Below are positions 45,293 through 57,559 of a stretch of DNA of 64,000 nt, piece after piece. A program made the position numbers and the translations under genes. The DNA lies in NCBI RefSeq assembly GCF_000002425.4, contig NC_037253.1, positions 13,260,627 through 13,324,626 on the forward strand, read 5' to 3'. The notes beneath the pieces were generated by a model. That model was not told the origin of the DNA. It ran no database searches and saw only the letters and a list, made by a program, of their open reading frames with translations. The first letter of the stretch is position 1, and each line of letters opens with the position of its first letter. The stretch comes from Physcomitrium patens. Lineage: Eukaryota > Streptophyta > Bryopsida > Funariales > Funariaceae.

Positions 45293-45715
45293 TCATATGT
45301 TGTAGAAATCTATGATGTGAGGAATTGTATTCTCCACATACTCTGATCATTATTCTCTTTGAAGATGATTGATAGGACCTCTCAACCATTGGTAGTATTT
45401 CATACCAGCATAGGAAGACCACCTGGTTATTTGATCATTGTTGAGGCTTTCATAACTTCTTTCGAATAGAACATTTAGAACACCATCAGGAGTTGTTTCT
45501 ATGTCTAGCAAAATTACCAAACATCGGGAGTTCCTTCCCAAGTCGTGATACCAAATGCGTTGTATGTCGCCATGTATTCGAAGAAGAACATATCATTCTT
45601 AAAGATCTTCATCTCGATTACATCGTCTTTAAGGTTGTAACAATCGAAATGTCTCTTTTACTAGGTCAGCAAATGAAGGCTCTTGAGTCAAATCCGCTGG
45701 TTGTTGGTTCTCCAT
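45293..45715 (-). pseudogene. orf3 of B3
   Basis: It occupies the same 423 bp as orf3 of B1, with ATG at 45715. Stops interrupt it; the longest open part (45541-45350) includes CLVILLDIETTPDGV and WLRGPINHLQRE. The equal length in B1 and B3 supports this as the true extent of the reading frame. Confidence 0.72.
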
Positions 45716-45809
45716 CTCTTGAGCATCACAACTACAAAGAAGCTACAAATAATGATTGAAAATAGAATGTTATCTTGCCTAGATGTTGTTTCTTTTACAA
45801 AGAAGGTTT

Positions 45810-48800
45810 TCATCTTGATTTTGATGGATGTTGTCGATGAAAAGCCTCCACTGCCTTTGCTACATTTCCAAGATTCTTTACTGACTCCCATGTGCATTCA
45901 CTAATATCATATCCACGCCAATGGATAACATACTCCAATTTATTTCAGCGCCACCTTGAATCTAAGACTTCTTCTACTTCAAACTCTTCATTATTGTCCA
46001 CTTCTATAGGAGGAGATGGAGCTTGTCGTCTTCTTGGTATGTCCACTATCTTGTATGGTTCAAGAAGAGATACGTGGAATATTAGATGGATTTTCATTGA
46101 CTCCGATAGATATAAACGATATGCAACTAGATTGATTTGTACAGAAATAGAAAATGGTCCAAGCCTTCAATAGTCCAACTTGTTACAAAGATGAGTGGTC
46201 TTGATATTGCTACAAAGTAGCCATACCTTATCACCCAAAAGGAATAGAGGTTGTTCCTTTCGATAGACATCCGCATTGACCTTTTGTTGTTCTTGAGCCT
46301 CTTTTAACTTCGCCTTCATCATTGCATGTAGCTTTAACAAATGAATTGCCAAATCTTTTGCAGTAGGATTATCAACTTTTGAAAAGTCAAAAGTATCAAG
46401 TCGTGGATGATAAACATAATTAACAAAAAAAGATATTTATTTTATAGAAGAATATACCATGTTATTATAAAAAAATTCTACCAATGGCAAAAGAGTTATT
46501 CAATTGTCTTATTAGTAGTTAATGGTACATCTTAAATATTGATCCAAAACATGATTAACACGCTCCGTTTGTCTATCAGTTTGAGGATGGAATATCGAAG
46601 ATAGTTTTATATCCACTTTTAGAAGCTTGAAAAGAGTCTGTTAAAATCTTGATACAAATTGAGTTCCTTTATCTGATATAATATCCTTGAATAATCAATG
46701 ATAGCAATAGATATTGTCAAAAAAAGGCTTAGCTATTTTTTCACCTGTGATAGATTTTTTACATGGTATAAAATGTGCTATCTTGATAAAAAGATCTACT
46801 ATCACAAATATAGAGTCATAAGAACCTGAGATTCGAAGATCCGTGATGAAGTCCATAGAAACAGAAGACCATGGTTGTTCTGGAATGGGTAATGGCTGAA
46901 GAAGTCCGTAAAGTCGATGACGAGGAGTTTTTGATCTTGAGCAAACATCACATGATTGTAGAAAATCTTTGACTGCTTTCCATATTTGAGGCCACCAAAA
47001 GTTCCTAGATATCAACTCTAAAGTCTTATTATATCCAAAATGTCTTGTTGTTGGGAAGTCGTGACGAGCTTGAAGAATACGTAAACGTGCTTCTCCTTCT
47101 AGAACATATAGGCGTTCTTCGAAATAGAGTAGATTATTCTTGAATTCAAATTTACATGGATCATGAGATTTAGAAGAATTGTTCTTGATATCATGAACAA
47201 GAGGGGCTGAAGACATACTTAACTGGACTTGCTTAAGAAAAGTTAAATCAACAGTCAATGTTGATTTTATTGCTCGAAGATGAAATTGCTCTGGCTTCAA
47301 GAGAATTTTTTGTTGTTGCTCAAAAGCTGCATCTCCTTCTTTTGGTATAAGATAAGAACGTCTAGATAAGGCATCGGACAAACCTTATTGTTTTCCTGGC
47401 CGATAAGTGATGATGAACTTGAATCTTGATAAAGACAAGCTCTAATGAACTTGACAATGATTTAATACGCGTGCTGATATGAAATATTTGAGGTTCTTGT
47501 GATCCGTATATATGGTAACTAGACTGGAAGTACCTTCTAGATAATGATGCTATTCTTAAAAAGAATCCACAATTACAAGAAGTTCTTTGTCATGGATTTC
47601 ATAATTAAATTTTGTTGCTGAAAATTATCTTAAATAAAAGGCTATTGGATGAAGTTTGTCATCTGTTCCCATTTGTGTCAAAACCACACCCAGAGCAAAG
47701 TCTAATGCATCTGTTTCCATAAAGAATGCTTTCAAAAAATCAGCACGATACAAGATTGATAGAAAAACAAATGCTGTCTTCAAAGATTCAAAAGCAACTT
47801 CCGCTTCTTGATTCCATTGGAGTTTATCTTTACAAGTCAAACGTATAAGTAGAGGTGCAACTTGAAAGAAGTCTTCAATAAAGATTCGATAGTAGTTAGC
47901 AAATCCCAAAAAGCATTGGACATCTCTTATTATTTTTGGAATCTTTTAATCTATAATAGTTTGAACTTTCTTAAGATTCATCATAAGTCCATCATTTGAA
48001 ATGATGTAACCTAAGAAATCGACTTGATTAGTGTGCAATACATACTTTTCTATCTTGGCATAGAATCCTACATCTCTTAATTTTTGTAATACATGATGAA
48101 CATGAACTTCATGTTCTTTTGGACTCTTAAAATAGATCAAGATGTCATCTAGATAACAGACCATAAAATCGTCTAAAAACTCTCAAAAAAAATCATTCAT
48201 TAGATGTTGAAAAGCTTCTGGTGCATTTGTAAGTCCAAAAGGCATGACGTTGTATTTAAAATGTCCATACCTTATTCGAAATACAGTCTTTCATTCATCT
48301 TCTTCTTTGATGGGTACTAAATTGTATGCTCCTTGGAGATCTATTTTTGTATAGATCTTAGCTTGATTCAGCTGATCAAGAAGTCTAGATATTAAAGGTA
48401 GTGGATACCTCTTATTGATAATAATCTTGTTGAGTCCTCGATAATCAATACACATCCACAATGATCTATCTTTTTTCTTCACAAATAGAATTAGAGCTCT
48501 TGCTAGAGATTTAGAATAGCATATGAAATTCTTGGCTAGATTTTCTTCAATATACTCCTTGAGTTTAGTCAACTCATTTTGTGATAAATTGTAGATTGGT
48601 CTGAATGGCGGTTGTGCTCCTTCTTGAAGATCAATTGAGCAATCATAGGGACGATGTTTCGGGAGTGTATCTACATTCTTTTTTTCGAATACATCTTGAA
48701 ACTCTTGATATTGGCTTGGAATGCTACTTGAAGTCTTTCCACCAGTAGAAACAAGTGTGGCATAAATAATATATGGTGATTCTTTCATAGCAGCATGTAA

Positions 48801-49298
48801 GAAAGCTTTTGTACCTATAAATATGGGTTTAATTGAACTGGACTTATGACTCTCTACTTGATTAACTACACTATCAATTATACTTTTAGAGAAAGTAAGA
48901 GTTTGGGAAATCCAATCTATTTGAGGGTTATATTTTTCTAACCACGATAAACCTAAAATGATTGGATTAGAGGGAGATCTAATGATATTAAATACTACAA
49001 AGCTATTATGACTATTGATTATTACTTCTATAGGAAGGATTTTGTGAGTAATATCTCCAGAAGATAATAGACGACCATCTATGACTTCTACATGAACAAG
49101 TTTAGTTTTTTTTATTAAAGATATGCTATGTCTTTTAATAAATTCTTCATGTAAGAAACATGCTAAGGCTCCTGAATCTAACAAGGCATAGGCTTTGTAA
49201 TATTTAGGTCCTAAAATAATATTTAATATAAAATAAAGAGAGGGCTTTGAGGTGTAAATAGGACCTTTACTAGATGTTGTACAAGATTCCAGCCACAC
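45810..49298 (-). pseudogene. pol of B3
   Basis: The N-terminal 335 codons (49298-48291) are open: protease LLDSGALACF, then reverse transcriptase up to IYTKIDLQGAYNLV. YLDD is near 48150. RNase H is at 47625-47909 (METDALDFALGVV). A long open stretch at 47381-46695 carries the RNase H/integrase linker, zinc domain and first core Asp (VDLFIKIAHF). The chromodomain is near 45990-45900. It ends at 45810. Stops and frame breaks lie between the segments. Confidence 0.87.
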
Positions 49299-49303
49299 AG
49301 TCC

Positions 49304-50313
49304 CTATTGTAGCTGGACAAACTCATTTTCCGACATATTGTCTTCTCTCACAGCCATACTCCTCATTTTATGCTTGCATCATTTCTTTGAATAATGTTGA
49401 GTAGTGTACTTTGGTTCTCTACAATATAAACATAATCCTTCTTGACGACGACGAGTCTTTTCTTGCTCAGTAAGAGGTTTGAAACGTACTGCATCAATTT
49501 ACATATCCTCTACTTTCCAATGTATGTATTGAAGATGTGTTGGTATTGCCATTGAATTATAAGAACGTTGAGGTCCACTTGTACGGTTCTTAGATCAAAA
49601 TTCAAAAAGATGATTGTTGTACTTCATAGCAAAGTCAATTGCTTGACTTAATGTTTGAGGATCAAGTAAGTTGAGGATTAACTTTTTTTTACCTCATATT
49701 GTAATCCATAGAAAAATTGGCTAATAAGTGTAGCATCATCCCACTTGATATCAATTGCAAGTTGTCAAAATTATGAAGCATACAACATTATTGAACAATT
49801 GCCTTGTCATAAAATATGGATCTTATTAGTTGCAACACAAATTACATCATGTTTTCCATACATGGATCAAAACTCTACTAGAAAAGCCTCTAGATTATCT
49901 AATATTGGATCTTGTCATTCAAGAAAAGATGAAAACCGAGATAGTAGTGAATCTGAAAGAAGCGTACCAATGAGTCTAACTTGTGATCTTAGAGTTAGAT
50001 AGCTTTGGGGTTGAAGTTTAATCACAAGTTGTACTTAATTGATAAAACCTCGAAACTTAGATCTGGTACCATCAAACTTCTCAAGTAGGACAATTCATGG
50101 TTCTCTAATATTGAAAGGACATTCCACCATAGGAGAAAGAACATGATTTGGTGCAAATGTTGAAGCAGCTTCAATCATTTCTATATCTTCACTTCTTGCC
50201 AATCTTGTTACTCCTTGAGGTGGTAAATTGAGTTGATGCATTGTAAGCATTAACTCGCTCAATTATTCTTGCATTTGTGCCATTGCATTCTTCATTTTAG
50301 TAAGTTCAGCCAT
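49304..50313 (-). pseudogene. gag of B3
   Basis: ATG at 50313 (MAELTKMKNAM) and the family stop at 49304-49306. There are many stops and at least one indel. The zinc-knuckle region at about 49415-49445 is degraded. Confidence 0.8.
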
Positions 50314-50512
50314 GATAACACTTAGAAAAGAGAAGATATCTAATATTGCTCAAGACAAATAGAAGAGAGGACTTGAGAATAAAGAAAATATTAAGGACAA
50401 TATCAGTTTAGAAGAGGATAATCCACAACTTCTAATATACTTGTATCTTATCAAGAAAAAGGGATAATCCACTCTTAATCAAGATTAGACAAAGCTCTGA
50501 TATTATAGGTGT

Positions 50513-50523
50513 ATTCTTGTCAA
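50513..50523 (-). promoter_or_regulatory. Candidate self-priming primer-binding site of B3
   Basis: TTGACAAGAAT on the minus strand, 2 nt after the 5' LTR. It is the exact complement of ATTCTTGTCAA at the predicted transcript start in the same LTR (50746-50736). Pairing extends to 12 nt. The T at position 2, against C in B1, is present in both partners. Confidence 0.72.
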
Positions 50524-50525
50524 TC

Positions 50526-50604
50526 TATCAAGGATAAAAATATTATAAAGACAAATAAACAAGTGAGACTTCTCTCATAGAAAGATAAAAAAATAGAAAT
50601 AATT

Positions 50605-50660
<56 letters not shown>

Positions 50661-51122
50661 AGAAACTAGAATGTCTATTGCCAAAAGCTAAGAAAACTAG
50701 AGACCCTTGAAACTACACTAGAAGCAAGAAAAGAATTGACAAGAATGAAGAAGGCTTCACTCTTGTCTCTGTATATACTATCTAACTAGGGGCTACGTGG
50801 TGACGTTCTGTAGGACCTCCAATATGTGTTGATTTTTTAGGACGCATGCCTTGACTTACAAGGTAAGTTTTTCTACGTGAGGGCCACATAGTTAGCTTGG
50901 TCTTCAAGCTAACAACATGTATCGCACATAGCAACCTTGTTGACCACCTTTCTAATTCCAAAAAGTGAATTAAAGACACCTATAAAGTCAAAGTAGCATC
51001 TATGAAGCTTCTAGGAAGCCTTCATATCAAATACTATAGAATTAACTTATTTTTATCTACCTTTACTTACTTCTATCTATTTATATATGTAATTATTGGC
51101 TTACATGCATATGTCCATGACA
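50526..51122 (-). repeat. 5' LTR of B3 (also 3' LTR of an upstream tandem copy)
   Basis: 597 bp, longer than the usual 562 because of an (AT)24 microsatellite at 50607-50654. It shares private variants with the LTR at 53418-53984, for example AGTGAATTAAAG and GCACATAGCAACCTT. Confidence 0.9.
50607..50654. repeat. (AT)24 microsatellite
   Basis: 48 bp of perfect AT dinucleotides within the U5 part of the B3 5' LTR. The 3' LTR of the same element has only a short TA stretch there. Confidence 0.97.
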
Positions 51123-51431
51123 TTACCCCTCTTTCTAGGGACGAGTTCTACGAGGAGTGATAATCATATGTTGAGGAAATCAATGATGCGACAAATTATA
51201 TTCACCACATACTTTGATCTTTGTTTTCTTCAAAGTTGATTGATAGGGCCTCTCAACTATCAATAGTGTTCTATACCAAGGCGGAAAGACCATCCAATTA
51301 TTTGATCATTGTTGAGGCCTTCATAACTTCTTTCGAATAAAATATTTGAAATACCATCAAGAGTAGTTCCTACCTCTAGTAAAATCACCAAACATCGGGA
51401 GTCCCTTCCAAGGTCGTGATACCAAATGTAT
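51123..51431 (-). mobile_element. Family B tandem remnant: orf3 end and purine tract
   Basis: On the minus strand it contains the C-terminal two thirds of orf3 and the AGAAAGAGGGG-type tract leading into the LTR at 51122. It is broken at 51431 by the family-A LTR. Confidence 0.78.
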
Positions 51432-52763
51432 TGTCGTGTTGCAATATGACTATATAATAAAAAAATAAATAGAAAAGTTTTATTAATATTTAGTCATCTT
51501 GGATGTTAGAAACAGTGGTCAATTCTAGTGCCAATATTTAGGAGCCAGTTAATGTCACTCCATTGCAATTGTACCATCGAATGTGACAACAATATATGCT
51601 CCACCAGCGTCATCAAACCAAGTACCCTCTGTACCAATGGGATGACCAGGATCATTTTTTAACCCTACATAGAACAAGCTTAGTAGATATATACTAGTGG
51701 AGACACCCAAAATGCCTGATATGGGTGCAAGAAGACCACTTTGTTGTTTTCGTTGCAGACAGATTAGTCATTATGCTAGTGAATGTCCCAATCCTAGAGC
51801 CATTGACAATTACGTACCAATATGTGGGAATAGCAAGCAGTCGGGGCATACTTATCAGCAATATAATGCTCCATTTAATTTCAATAATCGAGATCAGCAG
51901 ATCCAAAGCCAAGAAAAAATTGAGGGAACAAATTGAGGTCCTCAAGATTTTTTAATAAATCGGGTAGAATGAGTCCGAGTCGTTCTTACCAGGAGTCGGT
52001 AAAAAAGGGAAGGACCAATTCAATATTCGGGTGAGTCTGATGTGAAAGGCCAATTTGATCTAATTATGGGAACATCCAATTCAGGTCCTGTTACCGGCTT
52101 CTTACCCAGTATGAGACTTGACTCAGTTGGACAACCCAATGAAGTCCCAAATACGGAGGCTTTGGTTCCATTTCAAGCTGTTTTATTCTCTATATTGTTT
52201 TGGAGAAACATATGTTTTTATAGAAAGATCTTCTTAGAGGCGGAAATTCCATGGAAGCGACTCTGTTGTTCCAATTCGGAGTCCAGGGTAGAAGAATTGG
52301 GGATCTCACAGAGTTAAAGAAAAGGAGGGAAAAAAGAAGAGGGCATTCGGAGATTGGGATTTTGGGATCGGAGAGCTAGCTTCAAGCTCTTTTGAAAGGT
52401 ATGAAATTAAATTTCATAGGATTTGGAAGGACTTTTGCAATCGTTGCTAAAAGTCACTGTTTGTATTGGTGATTTGGATTTTTTTTGCAATAAAGTTAAG
52501 GTTCGTATACTTATCTGTTTTGTGAAATTAGAAGAACTTCAATAGTTGAAATTTAGAAATTTCTAGAAGGTTGAATATGCCAAGTGCATACAAAAGTTTG
52601 TGTGAATTTGATGGAACAAATAGAGCATATTTGACTAATAGTATAAAGAGGTATCAGAAGTTACTAAATTGGGATTGTTTAGGATTTCTATAATATCTAG
52701 AGATCTACCGGTTGGAATAAGGTGACTTCTGGCATGATAAGTTGAAGACTTCTAGGCGGCAAT
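51432..52763 (+). repeat. LTR of family A (copy A2) carrying a gag zinc-knuckle segment
   Basis: It starts TGTCGTGTTG, as A1 does, and is collinear with A1 at both ends (up to 'tagagatctaccggttgg', 52700). In between, about 51530-51960, is a stretch that encodes part of a gag. No internal pol is attached, so it behaves as a solo LTR. The right edge before the B4 LTR at 52764 is approximate. Confidence 0.7.
51697..51936 (+). pseudogene. gag fragment with CCHC zinc knuckle inside LTR A2
   Basis: 80 codons, open: after METPKMPDMGARRPL comes CFRCRQISHYASEC, a complete CX2CX4HX4C knuckle. A partial second unit (CGNSKQSGHTYQQYNAPFNF) follows. The closest relative in the window is the gag of the decayed element F (minus strand, about 60150-60000), which reads CYHCR-stop-IRHYASEC. 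The fragment was therefore taken up from a gag related to F, or belongs to family A itself. It has no start context of its own and is probably not expressed as a protein. Confidence 0.75.
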
Positions 52764-53329
52764 TGTCAGGGACATACTCATGCAAGCCAGTAATTACATA
52801 TATAAATAAATAGAAGTAAGTAAAAATAGATAAAAGTAAGTTAATTCTATGGTATTTGATATGAAAGCTTCCTGCAAGCTTCATAGATGTTGCTTTAACT
52901 TCATAAGTATCTTTAATTGACTTTTTGGATTAGAAACGTGGTCAACAAGTTAGCCATGAACCACATATGTTGTTAGCTTGAAGACCAAGCTAACTATGTG
53001 GGTCACACGTAGAAAAACTTACCTTAAAAGTCAAGGCATGTATCCTACAAAGTCAACACATATTGGAGGTCCTATAGAATGTCACCACGTAGCCCTTAGT
53101 TAGATAGTATATATAGAGATTAGAAGGAAGCCTTCTTCACTCTTATCGACTCCTTTCTTGCTTTTAGTCTAAATTCAAGGGTCTCTAAATTTGTTGGCTT
53201 TTGGCAATAGCCATTCTAGTTTCTTTCTTAATATATATATATATATATCAAGTTATTTCTATTTTTTTATCTTTCTATGAGAGAAGTCTCACTTATTTAT
53301 TTGTCTTTATAATATTTTTATCCTTGATA
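52764..53329 (+). repeat. 5' LTR of B4
   Basis: 566 bp, TGTCAGGGAC...CCTTGATA. No target duplication pairs its left flank (GCAAT) with the right flank of B4 (CCAGC). Confidence 0.85.
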
Positions 53330-53417
53330 GATTGACAAGAATAATTTGTCGCATCATTGATTTCCTCAACATATGATTATCGCTCCTCGTAGAACTCGTC
53401 CCTAGAAGGAGGGGTAA

Positions 53418-53984
53418 TGTCATGGACATATACATGTAAGCCAATAATTACATATATAAATAGATAGAAGTAAGTAAAGGTAGATAAAAATAAGTTAATT
53501 CTATAGTATTTGATATGAAGGCTTCTTAGAAGCTTCATAGATGCTACTTTGACTTTATAGGTGTCTTTAATTCACTTTTTGGGATTAAAAAGGTGGTCAA
53601 CAAGGTTGCTATGTGCAATACATGTTGTTAGCTTGAAGACCAAGCTAACTATGTGGCCCTCACGTAGAAAAACTTACCTTGTAAGTCAAGGCATGTGTCC
53701 TAAAAAATCAACACATATTGGAGGTCCTATAGAACGTCACCACGTAGCCCCTAGTTAGATAGTATATACAGAGACAAGAGTGAAGCCTTCTTCATTCTTG
53801 TCAATTCTTTTCTTGCTTCTAGTGTAGTTTCAAGGGTCTCTAGTTTTCTTGGCTTTTGGCAATAGACATTCTAGTTTCTTTTTTAATATATATATATATC
53901 AAATTTGATATTTCTATTTTTTCATCTTTCTATGAGAGAAGTCTCACTTGTTTATTTATCTTTATCATATTCTTGTCCTTGACA
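53418..53984 (+). repeat. 3' LTR of B4
   Basis: 567 bp, TGTCATGGAC...CCTTGACA. It is closer to the inverted LTR 50526-51122 than to its own partner at 52764. Confidence 0.85.
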
Positions 53985-54839
53985 CCAGCCTCCTTCTCTA
54001 ACATTAATGTTAATCTCTCAGAGCCAATATCTCTCTATTTTACTATTTAATTGATTTAAAAATTCTCATATATATAGGAAAATAAGTCTAATATCTTTAC
54101 ATACAAAGTTTTACTCCAATTCAACTAGTAGATTGCAAGAAATCTTAAAAATCCTCACTAGATCTAAAATTCTACTTTTTGAGACCTTGACCTATTTAAA
54201 CCTCAATAATCTTCAATTCAACCATTAGATTAAGCTAAGATTTACAACACATGTTAATCACAACTATAACCATTAACTCATAGAATTTTAGTTATCAATC
54301 TAATACAAAAATCTTGAAATTATCCAAAACGTCAATCCTATTTTATTTTATAAAACTCTAGTCATCTAAAAACAAACTTGACTTTGTAAAGCCCTTACAA
54401 AGTCATTAAAAATTCTAATTACACAAAACTAATGCTTTTAGAAACCTTATCTAGTTTGCTATCAAATTCTACTCTCCAATCTGCAAAAGAATCTCCAAGT
54501 TGTCGTAGGTGCTTGATTTTGTGCCTTTTGGTTTGATTTTGATCCAAGTTGATAACCGGCCCTCTTTTGGTATCAAATTTTGTCTTTTTGAGTTAATTTT
54601 TATTAAAATAAACTCCTTACTTATTTTTATAAATGTTCATATTTTTTATTTTCTTAATCTATTTTATTTTACTTTATTTATGGTCTAATAAAGTAAGTAG
54701 AAGTCACTTTTCTAAAAAAGTAGTATTATTTTTAAAAGTTTTATTATCTTTCTAACTTTTATCCATATTTTTCTACTTTATATTTTAACTTGGCTCTTCT
54801 ATAATAAGATCCATATTATCTTCTTTTACCACATAGTCA
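53985..54839. other. AT-rich intergenic DNA
   Basis: No supported gene or repeat family. Diverged sequence between B4 and the copia fragment E2. Confidence 0.45.
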
Positions 54840-55835
54840 TATTACAACATTACAACATGTTTCTAAACGACTTGGAAATATTGCTCTTTCTTGTTTATCT
54901 TATATGCATTCTTTACATGCAAGTTTTATTGCATTTTGGTTTGCTTTGTCAAGATCTAAGCTTCTTACCAAGGACTTAAGCTTGCCATGCTTTTTACATT
55001 TAAATAGCTAAGGTGATGATGCCATATATTCAATTTATCTTGGTTTGATGTAAACTCAACAAATACGGCTATCTCTACTCCATTCACCTTCTTACAAATT
55101 AAGTAGTATAAATTTTCCTCTCTAAAACCTTTGAAGACCTTGTCTCTACTTAATGTTCTTACAAAACATCCATTCTTATTGAATTGAATCATAAAACCGT
55201 CCATTATAAATATATTCATTGAAAGTAGGTTTTATTTCATCTAAGATACATGGAAGACGTTATTGAATCTAATCCTATTGGTTTGTTAATTCATAACAAC
55301 ATCTACAATAATAGAACCAATTCTAATGGCTTCACATATGGCATTTTCTCCCAAAATCGTATTTGATGCTGTAATAGCTTCATAAGTGTCAAATCAACAC
55401 TTATAAGGTGTCACATGCTTGAAACAACCTAAATCCACAATCCATCATGTTATAGCAGCTATAGAGGTCCTATTTATTGTTGTAAATGCATAATCTTGTC
55501 TCCTAAATTCATCCTCTATATTATTTGTATTCTCCTTTTCTATCCTTTTACCTTTGTAGTAATTTCAAATAAAATGTCCTACTTTACCACAAATGAAGCA
55601 AGTTTTTATATTACCTTATTAGTTTGAATAGTTGTCCTTGCCTTGATATGAATAGAATATTGAATCTTCACTTTGAGACTTTTTTTCTTTCTTTTTAGTT
55701 ACATCATAGCTAAGTCTTGTTGTTACAGAGTCCATTGTAAGTTCTTCCATGTTGATAGATTCTAAAGCCTCAATGAGAAAGTTGTAGTATTTTGGCAAGC
55801 TCATGAATAGAGTCATGACAATATTTGCTTTTATG
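54840..55835 (-). pseudogene. Copia fragment E2: end of gag, zinc knuckle, protease, GAG-pre-integrase
   Basis: It is related to E1. The gag end LTMDSVTTRLSYDVTKKKEKKSQSEDS (in E1 DYVTTRLAYEV) is at 55816-55619. The zinc-knuckle region is at about 55560-55610 and the protease at about 55270-55500. GAG-pre-integrase (LYYLICKKVNGVEIAVF, TSNQDKLNIWHHHLSYLNVKS) is at 55219-54965. Integrase, reverse transcriptase and both LTRs are absent. It preserves the gag junction (55640-55660) that is interrupted by C2 in E1. Confidence 0.8.
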
Positions 55836-56151
55836 GATGATTAATTTATCATATTTGCTTTTATGAAGATTTTATGGATGATCAATAACAATATTCAAAA
55901 TATTGAAGAAAACTTCCACTAAGTGCCCCACTCCTAACCTTTTATTTGAGGTCTGAATTAACAATCCCTAAAGCAATTTATCCTAATTTTACTTCTAATT
56001 CTTTTGACTAATTGATATTAGGATTCAACACCAACCATTAGCCATCTTAAGTATCTATTATATACCTATGAGTATAGGTAATCTATTATTAATAAATAAA
56101 ACTTCTTCTTTTCAATTTTTGAAACTCATTCTAAATTTACGTATAATAAAG

Positions 56152-57477
56152 TCATAATTGATTTTCATTGATATGTGTGATAAATTGATCATCCATAAAA
56201 TCTTCTAATTGAATTAAATCATTAAAAAAATCTTCCACTATATGATATGATCTATGCCAATGGACTTGAAATTTTTTCAAAAAATTATTAAGTCGGATAT
56301 TATAAAGAAGCACTAGATCATGGAACAGAAAATATTTGCAATGTAATTTACTATGATAATAACTCTTACGGTGATATTGTGTAGCTTCCATAGTCAAAAG
56401 AGCCATAGTCCTAACTTCATCTAATTTTTTCAATTGTGCTAATCGATATTAGAGGAATTCTTTGTTGCCAAGACATTCATCCAATATAATTCTCAAACTC
56501 TGAACTTCCAATTCAATTGATAATATTGCCTCTTACCCATACACCAATTGGAATAGTATAGAATTGATAGTAACTTTATATGCTTACAATATGCCTACAA
56601 TGATGCAAATAATTTAATATCTCAATCTGTTTTTGTACCACACACTGTCTTAATTAAAACTTTACACATAATATCATTAGTCTTTTTAGTCTATCTATTG
56701 GTTCAAAGATGATATGGTATTATTTTTTGATGTTTGATCTCATATTTATCCATCAAAGTTGCAATCATAGAATTAATAAAATAAGTTCTTTAATCATTAA
56801 TCAATTCTTTTGAATACTCAAATCGAGTGATAATATTTTCATATAAAATATGGCTATTGTATTGATAGTATCAATTTTTATTGCCATCACCTCAACTCAT
56901 TTTATTACATAATGAATTGCTATCAAAATACATCTTTTTTGTCCATTGCTAAAGTGATTGGTTCTACAAAATCAATATCCCATTTTTCAAATAGTGCTTA
57001 CGCCAAAATTGGTACCAATAGCATGGCAAAAGTTCAAATAGGTCAACCAATTCATTGACAAGAATCTCAATGTCGGATATATTGGTATGCATTTCAAAAC
57101 ATTATTGGCCACCAATATCCAGCCATTAAAGCTTTATGAGCAATACTATTACCGGAAAAATGGCCATGACAACTATCTAAATGGCAGTCTTCCAATATGG
57201 TATGCACTTCAATTTGAAAGATACAACAGCGTAAAATTCCATCCTGCCCTTGCTTATACAAGGCATCACTAATCATTGTATGTGGCTCAATTTTTAAAAT
57301 CAATCTTTTCTTAAGTTTTTTATTATAAATAGGTAGAAATATTTGAAATATCAGATACTGAATCAATTTATTATATTTGGATATAATCACATTGACGACA
57401 AATAATTCCGCATCAGGTAGGGCATCATTGATAGGCTCATTATTCAATATATTAAATAAATGAGATATGTGGTCCAC
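56152..57477 (-). pseudogene. Integrase of element F
   Basis: The upstream part (57477-57094) has the linker and zinc domain: YKQGQDGILRCC, then CHLDSCHGHFSGN and AGYWWP, with the H2C2 His residues recognisable. The core between 57090 and 56450 is broken by many stops. The C-terminal part (56433-56152) has LDEVRTMALLTMEATQ and a YHSKLHCKYFLFHDLVLLY region typical of gypsy integrase tails. Not functional. Confidence 0.7.
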
Positions 57478-57559
57478 ATTGGCATGTTTCTTTCTTAGTC
57501 TGACATTGATAATAAAGTTATATTTTTAAAGTAGTAACATCCATTGAACAATACATCCA

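Larger units (their letters stand above)
44691..51122 (-). mobile_element. Tcn1-like element B3, complete structure
   Basis: 6432 bp on the minus strand: 5' LTR 50526-51122, primer site, gag, pol, orf3, 3' LTR 44691-45251. Its 5' LTR is preceded by a purine tract and orf3 end of another copy (51123-51431), so it is one unit of a tandem that shares an LTR. Coding regions carry more stops than those of B1. Confidence 0.88.
52764..53984 (+). mobile_element. Family B mini-element B4: LTR, about 88 bp, LTR
   Basis: LTR 52764-53329, primer site TTGACAAGAAT (53332-53342), then a direct jump to the last codons of orf3 and the purine tract (53343-53417), then LTR 53418-53984. The internal region is reduced to the two primer sites, so it cannot code for anything. 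The second LTR and its adjoining 75 bp mirror the arm 50526-51199. Confidence 0.85.

Noticed and set aside
51432-52763. Reading the A2 segment as a complete small gag-only retrotransposon
   Set aside because: Its two ends align to the two ends of the single LTR A1 and no second LTR or primer site is visible. A gag capture within an LTR fits better.
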